The notes under the pieces are model-generated. The model did not search any database. It was not told where the DNA came from and saw nothing but the letters and a program-made list of their open reading frames with translations. 55,200 bases of DNA from a virus, in IMG/VR virus record IMGVR_UViG_3300031355_000002, positions 1-55,200 of that record. The stretch is one strand, 5' to 3'. The first letter of the stretch is position 1; every line of letters begins with the position of its first letter. Shown piece by piece: positions 51,946 through 55,200 of this stretch. The position numbers and the translations under genes are program-made.

Positions 51946-53912
51946 GTGGCAAATACGTTGCTCTTGACGTTGAGACGACGGGGCTTGACCCATACCATGG
52001 AGCCAGGATATTCTGCTGGGCCTACTACACCGAGAAGGGTGAGTGGGGGTTCATGTTCAAGACCCCGCGGAACCTGGCATGGATTGAGCGTCTACTCAAC
52101 GATCCCGACAAGACAGTCATCTTCCACAACGCCAAGTTTGACCTCAAGATGTTCAGCTTCGAAGGCATCAACATATACTCGCTGAAGTGTCGCGTTGAGT
52201 GTACCCTTATCATGTCCAAGCTATGGGATGAGAATGGCCAGCACAACCTCCGCTATCTGTCGATACGCTATCTTGACAGAGACACCACAGACAAAGACGA
52301 AGTCGAAGGCTGGTGCAAGAGGAACAAGCGCAGGTTCGTCAAAGAGAAGGGCCGAGAGCCCAACTTCAAAGACGCGCCGAAGAAGATGGTGAAGCGCAGG
52401 TGTGTGTGGGATGTGGAGTCAACACTCAAGCTCTACGCCTTCCTGAAGCCTCGAATCAACAAGACCTGTGCATCACTGTATGAAACCGAAAGGCAGCTCA
52501 TTTTCGTCACCATCGACATGGAAAACACCGGTGTGATGGTTGACATTACGAGAGCCAAGAAGCTCAGGCGAAAAGCTCTCGTAGACCTCAGGAAGATCCA
52601 CGATGACCTCAACCGTATGATCTGCCCGCTGACGGTTCAAAAGAAAAAGAAGGGTGAGTACGTCGAAGTAACCATAGACGACTTCAACCCAAACAGCAGT
52701 TCCATACAGCTTCCCGCTGCGTTCAACAAAGTTGGCATTGAGCTCAAGTACAAAACGAAACCCAAGAAGGGTAGGAAGGGTGGATCGAAGACGGGAGGCG
52801 GGAACTGGTCGTTCGATGAGTATGCCATGGTTCGATACGTATCCAAACCACTGGCGTCCATCATACGTGACTCTGGAGAAGAGGGCTGGGAAACTGATCG
52901 ATGGTACAAAGCTCTTAAGACAGCCATCAAGAAACACTCGCTTAAGAAGCGAGAGCTTCTCCCTCCACTCATCCTCAAGTATCGTGAACTGTCCAAGATG
53001 GTCAGCACGTACTACGACCACATCATAGATGACGCAGTAAAAGTGCACAAGACACCGAGTGGCCGCGAGATCGGGGTGCTGCACTGCAACTTCAATCAGA
53101 GCGAGGCGATGACGGGTCGCTTCAGTTGCAGCAAGCCAAACCTCCAGAACATCCCACGTATCCTCGGTCCGCGTGAGTGCTTCATCCCGAGAGTCGGTCG
53201 TAAGAACTGGCACCTCGACTATGCTCAAGTTGAGATGCGTATGTTCTGCCACTTCTCGAAGGACAAGAAGATGGCAGCTGCAATCGATAAGGATATCCAT
53301 CTCGCTGTCGCTTGCGAGATATACGACAAGGCCGAGAAGAAGATATCTAAGGAACAGCGGAAGCGAGCTAAGGGTGTTAACTTCGGCATCATCTATGGGT
53401 CTGGTGCAGCAACGATGTCTGAGACGCTCACCAAGAAGGGCCTTCCGACTTCGAAGATGGAAGCAGCAACGCTGGTTGCGAGCTACCACCGCAAGTTCCC
53501 GTCTGTAAGACAGATAACAAATGAGTTTAAGGTGCAGCTGCATAGAGATGGATATGTACCCAATCCATTCGGTCGTCGATATCACGTCCCGACCAAGGTC
53601 GGATACAAGCTACTCAACTACATGTGCCAGGGGACATCAGCAGATATCATGAAGAAAGCAATGGTAGAGGCTTGGCTCTGGCTTAGGGAAAACGGGTTCA
53701 AGACTAAAATCATAATGACAGTACACGATGAGATAGTGTATGAGGTCCCCCCAGCTGAGGCGAAGAAAGTGATTCCCAAGCTACTTGAGATCATGGAAGA
53801 TCTAAAGGGATTCTTCGTACCAATCACGGTCGAAGCTGAGGTTGCACCGAAGCGTTGGAGTGCGAAGAAAAAACCTGAAGAAGTAGGCTGCAAGTGGGTG
53901 AAGAATGCCTAA
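51882..53912 (+). CDS. Family A DNA polymerase with 3'-5' exonuclease
   Basis: 676 residues from ATG 51882 (GGGAAGGG upstream). Exo I is LDVETTG (Asp29, Glu31), exo II FHNAKFDLKM (81-90), exo III near VWDVES (Asp177). Polymerase motif A is HLDYAQVEMRMF (Asp446), motif B KRAKGVNFGIIYG (494-506; Phe501 at the sugar-discrimination site) and motif C TVHDEIVYEV (His615-Asp616-Glu617). A basic Gly-rich insertion (KTKPKKGRKGGSKTGGGNWS) lies near 291-310. This is the replicative polymerase of the phage. Confidence 0.92.
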   Translation: MATRAMSRRSRKNTRTSGPNLSGKYVALDVETTGLDPYHGARIFCWAYYTEKGEWGFMFKTPRNLAWIERLLNDPDKTVIFHNAKFDLKMFSFEGINIYSLKCRVECTLIMSKLWDENGQHNLRYLSIRYLDRDTTDKDEVEGWCKRNKRRFVKEKGREPNFKDAPKKMVKRRCVWDVESTLKLYAFLKPRINKTCASLYETERQLIFVTIDMENTGVMVDITRAKKLRRKALVDLRKIHDDLNRMICPLTVQKKKKGEYVEVTIDDFNPNSSSIQLPAAFNKVGIELKYKTKPKKGRKGGSKTGGGNWSFDEYAMVRYVSKPLASIIRDSGEEGWETDRWYKALKTAIKKHSLKKRELLPPLILKYRELSKMVSTYYDHIIDDAVKVHKTPSGREIGVLHCNFNQSEAMTGRFSCSKPNLQNIPRILGPRECFIPRVGRKNWHLDYAQVEMRMFCHFSKDKKMAAAIDKDIHLAVACEIYDKAEKKISKEQRKRAKGVNFGIIYGSGAATMSETLTKKGLPTSKMEAATLVASYHRKFPSVRQITNEFKVQLHRDGYVPNPFGRRYHVPTKVGYKLLNYMCQGTSADIMKKAMVEAWLWLRENGFKTKIIMTVHDEIVYEVPPAEAKKVIPKLLEIMEDLKGFFVPITVEAEVAPKRWSAKKKPEEVGCKWVKNA

Positions 53913-53925
53913 TATGGTAACTCGC

Positions 53926-53983
53926 GATGGCGGGGAACCTCGGTTCTGGGGTTGCCTTGCTCCGCCGGGGTTTCCTGGCCATC
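53926..53983. repeat. Long imperfect hairpin after the polymerase gene
   Basis: GATGGC-GGGGAACCTCGG faces CCGGGGTTTCCTG-GCCATC, with GATGGC/GCCATC fully paired and the middle mostly paired. No T-run. It sits in a 117-nt gene-free gap; it could be a transcription pause, an mRNA 3' structure or a protein-binding site. Confidence 0.35.
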
Positions 53984-54029
53984 ATCTGTGAGTCTTGACG
54001 TTTGGGGATCCATTTCAAGGAGGTGTTCC

Positions 54030-54287
54030 GTGGCGAAGAAGAAGAGCAAGAAGAAAGGCAAGAAGGACAAGAAGGACAAGAAGGTCAGCAAGGGCGAGGA
54101 GTCAGTCAGCTCGTTGCTGAAGCTTCTTGAGGAGACAGACGACCAGGACGAGAAGCGCAACATCCGCGCAAAGCTGAGGGCCCGTGGTCACGAGGGTGGT
54201 CTGGGCGGCAAGAAGGCGAAGAAGAAAGCGAAGAAGAAAGCGAAGAAGAAGGGCAAGAAGAAGAAGTCTGACGAAGACGACGAGTAG
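54030..54287 (+). CDS. Lys-rich protein with RGHEGGLG motif, GTG start
   Basis: 85 residues from GTG 54030 (AAGGAGG upstream). Both ends are histone-like Lys/Ala/Gly tails (MAKKKSKKKGKKDKKDKK; KKAKKKAKKKAKKKGKKKK). The centre SLLKLLEETDDQDEKRNIRA, then KLRARGHEGGLGG matches the C-terminal module of the next gene. It could be a nucleoid-associated or internal capsid protein. Confidence 0.7.
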   Translation: MAKKKSKKKGKKDKKDKKVSKGEESVSSLLKLLEETDDQDEKRNIRAKLRARGHEGGLGGKKAKKKAKKKAKKKGKKKKSDEDDE

Positions 54288-54310
54288 CAACCACGCTTAC
54301 CCTTCAGGCA

Positions 54311-54352
54311 AACGCCCGGGCGCCAGTTCGCAATGAAGCGCTCGGGCGTTTT
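54311..54352 (+). terminator. Intrinsic terminator after the Lys-rich gene
   Basis: AACGCCCGGGCGC pairs with GCGCTCGGGCGTT (13 bp, one G-U) around a 14-nt loop and runs into TTTT. It closes the replication operon at the lysine-rich gene, so the next gene needs its own promoter. Confidence 0.75.
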
Positions 54353-54549
54353 GCAGTCAGGCGAGGCCCGACCCTCCACACACCCCGGTGGCGACCAGGT
54401 GGCGCCGAGGTCACAGACGAGCGCAGGCGAAAGCGGCTCTTTTAATGAATTGAGAGCCATCAATGCCACCCAAAATACCGATATTTAGCAAGGTATGTTA
54501 TATCAATAACTTACAATGCCACCTTTTTAAGCTGAGCGTAAAGCTGCTA
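54353..54549. other. Gene-free AT-rich stretch with short repeats
   Basis: No gene is seen in this stretch of the 341-nt gap between 54288 and 54628. GGCTCT...AGAGCC (54435-54458) forms a hairpin. CAATGCCACC occurs twice (54461-54470, 54514-54523). GTTATATCAATAAC (54497-54510) is an inverted repeat. These may be protein-binding sites. Confidence 0.45.
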
Positions 54550-54580
54550 TTGACCTGCCATGCCCGTATGGTAGTATAAG
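54550..54580 (+). promoter_or_regulatory. Candidate promoter of the Lys-rich SH3 gene
   Basis: TTGACC (5/6) and TATAAG (5/6) separated by 19 bp, or TAGTAT with a 16-bp spacer. It follows a terminator, so a promoter is expected here. Transcription would begin near 54587, inside the palindrome at 54584. Confidence 0.45.
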
Positions 54581-54583
54581 TAC

Positions 54584-54602
54584 GTCATACATAGGGTATG
54601 AC
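54584..54602. promoter_or_regulatory. Palindromic candidate operator
   Basis: GTCATAC-ATAGG-GTATGAC, a perfect 7-bp inverted repeat at the expected transcription start. CGTATG (54566-54571) and CATACG (54603-54608) make an outer pair. The XRE regulator at 50920 is a possible ligand. Confidence 0.5.
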
Positions 54603-54628
54603 ATACGACGTTGAAAAGGAGCAAGGCA

Positions 54629-55099
54629 ATGACGAAGAAGCAGACGACGAAGAAGAGCAGCAAGGGCGCGAGCAAGGGCAAGTCGACGAAGTCGACGAAG
54701 AAGACGACGAAGAAGCCAGCCGCAAAGAAGGACGCGAAGATCGCCGCCACCAAGTCGGTCTCGTTCAAGAAGGGTGACCGCGTGAGTGTGTTCACCGACG
54801 GTGGCGCCTGGAAGGGCACGGTCGAGAAGATGCACAAGTCCGGGACGGCGATGGTCGCTGACGACTCAAACACGGTCCAGCGCGTGAAGACGTCGCAACT
54901 GAGTGAGTTGCACCGCGGACGCCAGGCGTTGCTGACCTCGCTGAGCACGAAGGAGCTGCACTCCGAGATCGCGCAGATTGTTAAGGAGCTGAAGGCGACG
55001 ACCGACCGGGACGAAAAGAAGCGGCTTCGCCGCTCGCTTCGCCGCCGCGGTCACAAGGGCGGTCTGGGTATCTGCGCCGAAGTCGTTGAAGCGCGCTAG
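54629..55099 (+). CDS. Lys-rich SH3-like protein with RGHKGGLG module
   Basis: 156 residues from ATG 54629 (AAAAGGAG 7 nt upstream). Residues 1-42 are a Lys/Ser/Thr/Ala tail. VSFKKGDRVSVFTDGGAWKG (about 44-63) with its continuation to VKTSQL resembles the SH3/Tudor modules of the 43387 gene. The C terminus IVKELKATTDRDEKKRLRRS, then LRRRGHKGGLGI repeats the core of the preceding gene. Separate promoter, operator and terminators surround it. A DNA-compaction or packaging role is possible. Confidence 0.7.
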   Translation: MTKKQTTKKSSKGASKGKSTKSTKKTTKKPAAKKDAKIAATKSVSFKKGDRVSVFTDGGAWKGTVEKMHKSGTAMVADDSNTVQRVKTSQLSELHRGRQALLTSLSTKELHSEIAQIVKELKATTDRDEKKRLRRSLRRRGHKGGLGICAEVVEAR

Positions 55100-55116
55100 A
55101 CGACGTTCGATCCACT

Positions 55117-55147
55117 GGGGCCCCTGCACTTGCAGGGGCTCCTTTGC
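55117..55147 (+). terminator. Intrinsic terminator
   Basis: GGGGCCCCTGC pairs with GCAGGGGCTCC (11 bp, one G-U) around ACTT and is followed by TTTG. It lies 18 nt after the stop of the 54629 gene. The U-tract is short. Confidence 0.6.
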
Positions 55148-55163
55148 AGTGAAGAGAGAAACG

Positions 55164-55200
55164 ATGAGCAATCAATCACACGTAGTGGATGTCCGCGTCG
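55164..55200 (+). CDS. Start of a gene cut by the window edge
   Basis: ATG 55164 follows a weak GAAGAGAG site, and the frame stays open to the end (MSNQSHVVDVRV). Only 12 residues are visible, so no product can be named. Confidence 0.45.
   Translation, partial: MSNQSHVVDVRV

Noticed and set aside
52473-53585. 370-codon minus-strand open frame inside the DNA polymerase
   Set aside because: The polymerase motifs on the plus strand are unambiguous; the antisense frame has no site or motif.

Overview
The window looks like part of the genome of a tailed double-stranded DNA bacteriophage (Caudoviricetes). The evidence is a terminase/portal/head gene block, a phage replication and nucleotide-metabolism block, dense packing with ATGA, TAATG and TGATG start/stop overlaps, and AGGAGG-type ribosome sites before most genes. 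Both ends are cut: a minus-strand gene runs off the left edge and a plus-strand gene off the right edge. No integrase, lysis cassette, tail tape measure, tRNA gene or CRISPR array was recognised. The host cannot be read from the sequence.

Layout. About 1-21.4 kb is on the minus strand and reads right to left: a RuvC-like resolvase, a small membrane protein, terminase small and large subunits, about a dozen small unknown genes, a membrane metalloprotease-like protein, a pyruvyl-transferase-like enzyme, portal, a Mu F-like head protein fused to a zinc-protease-like domain, a connector, a Gly/Asp-rich scaffold, the major capsid protein and a beta-helix tail spike. About 21.4-22.1 kb is a gene-free divergent control region with an AT-rich nested inverted repeat and a good sigma-70-type promoter facing right. 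From 22.1 kb to the end everything is on the plus strand.

Plus-strand block. 22.1-28.2 kb holds a pyrimidine-dimer glycosylase, a tandem family of small paralogous proteins and many Cys-pair mini-proteins. 28.2-32.1 kb holds coiled-coil genes that share a recurring ~20-bp DNA repeat. Then come a sigma factor (32.1 kb), more small genes, a triple-HTH protein, an ATP-dependent DNA ligase, a SNF2-type helicase, a Cas4-like nuclease, a Sak4-like ATPase, an ssDNA-binding-like protein with two SH3/Tudor-like repeats, a TOPRIM primase fused to an MCM-like AAA+ helicase, a nucleotide block (DUF1599-like, dimeric dUTPase, two thymidylate-synthase-superfamily proteins, uracil-DNA glycosylase, dCMP deaminase), a family A DNA polymerase, and two lysine-rich histone-like proteins.

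How they may work together (inference). The right-facing promoter starts early takeover and replication genes. The sigma factor may switch transcription to the left-facing packaging and head operon. Replication probably relies on the primase-MCM fusion, polymerase A, ligase and ssDNA-binding protein, with recombination by Sak4, the Cas4-like nuclease and RuvC. Both thymidylate-synthase relatives carry Asp where the dUMP-specific enzymes have Asn, so a cytosine base modification of the phage DNA is a serious possibility.
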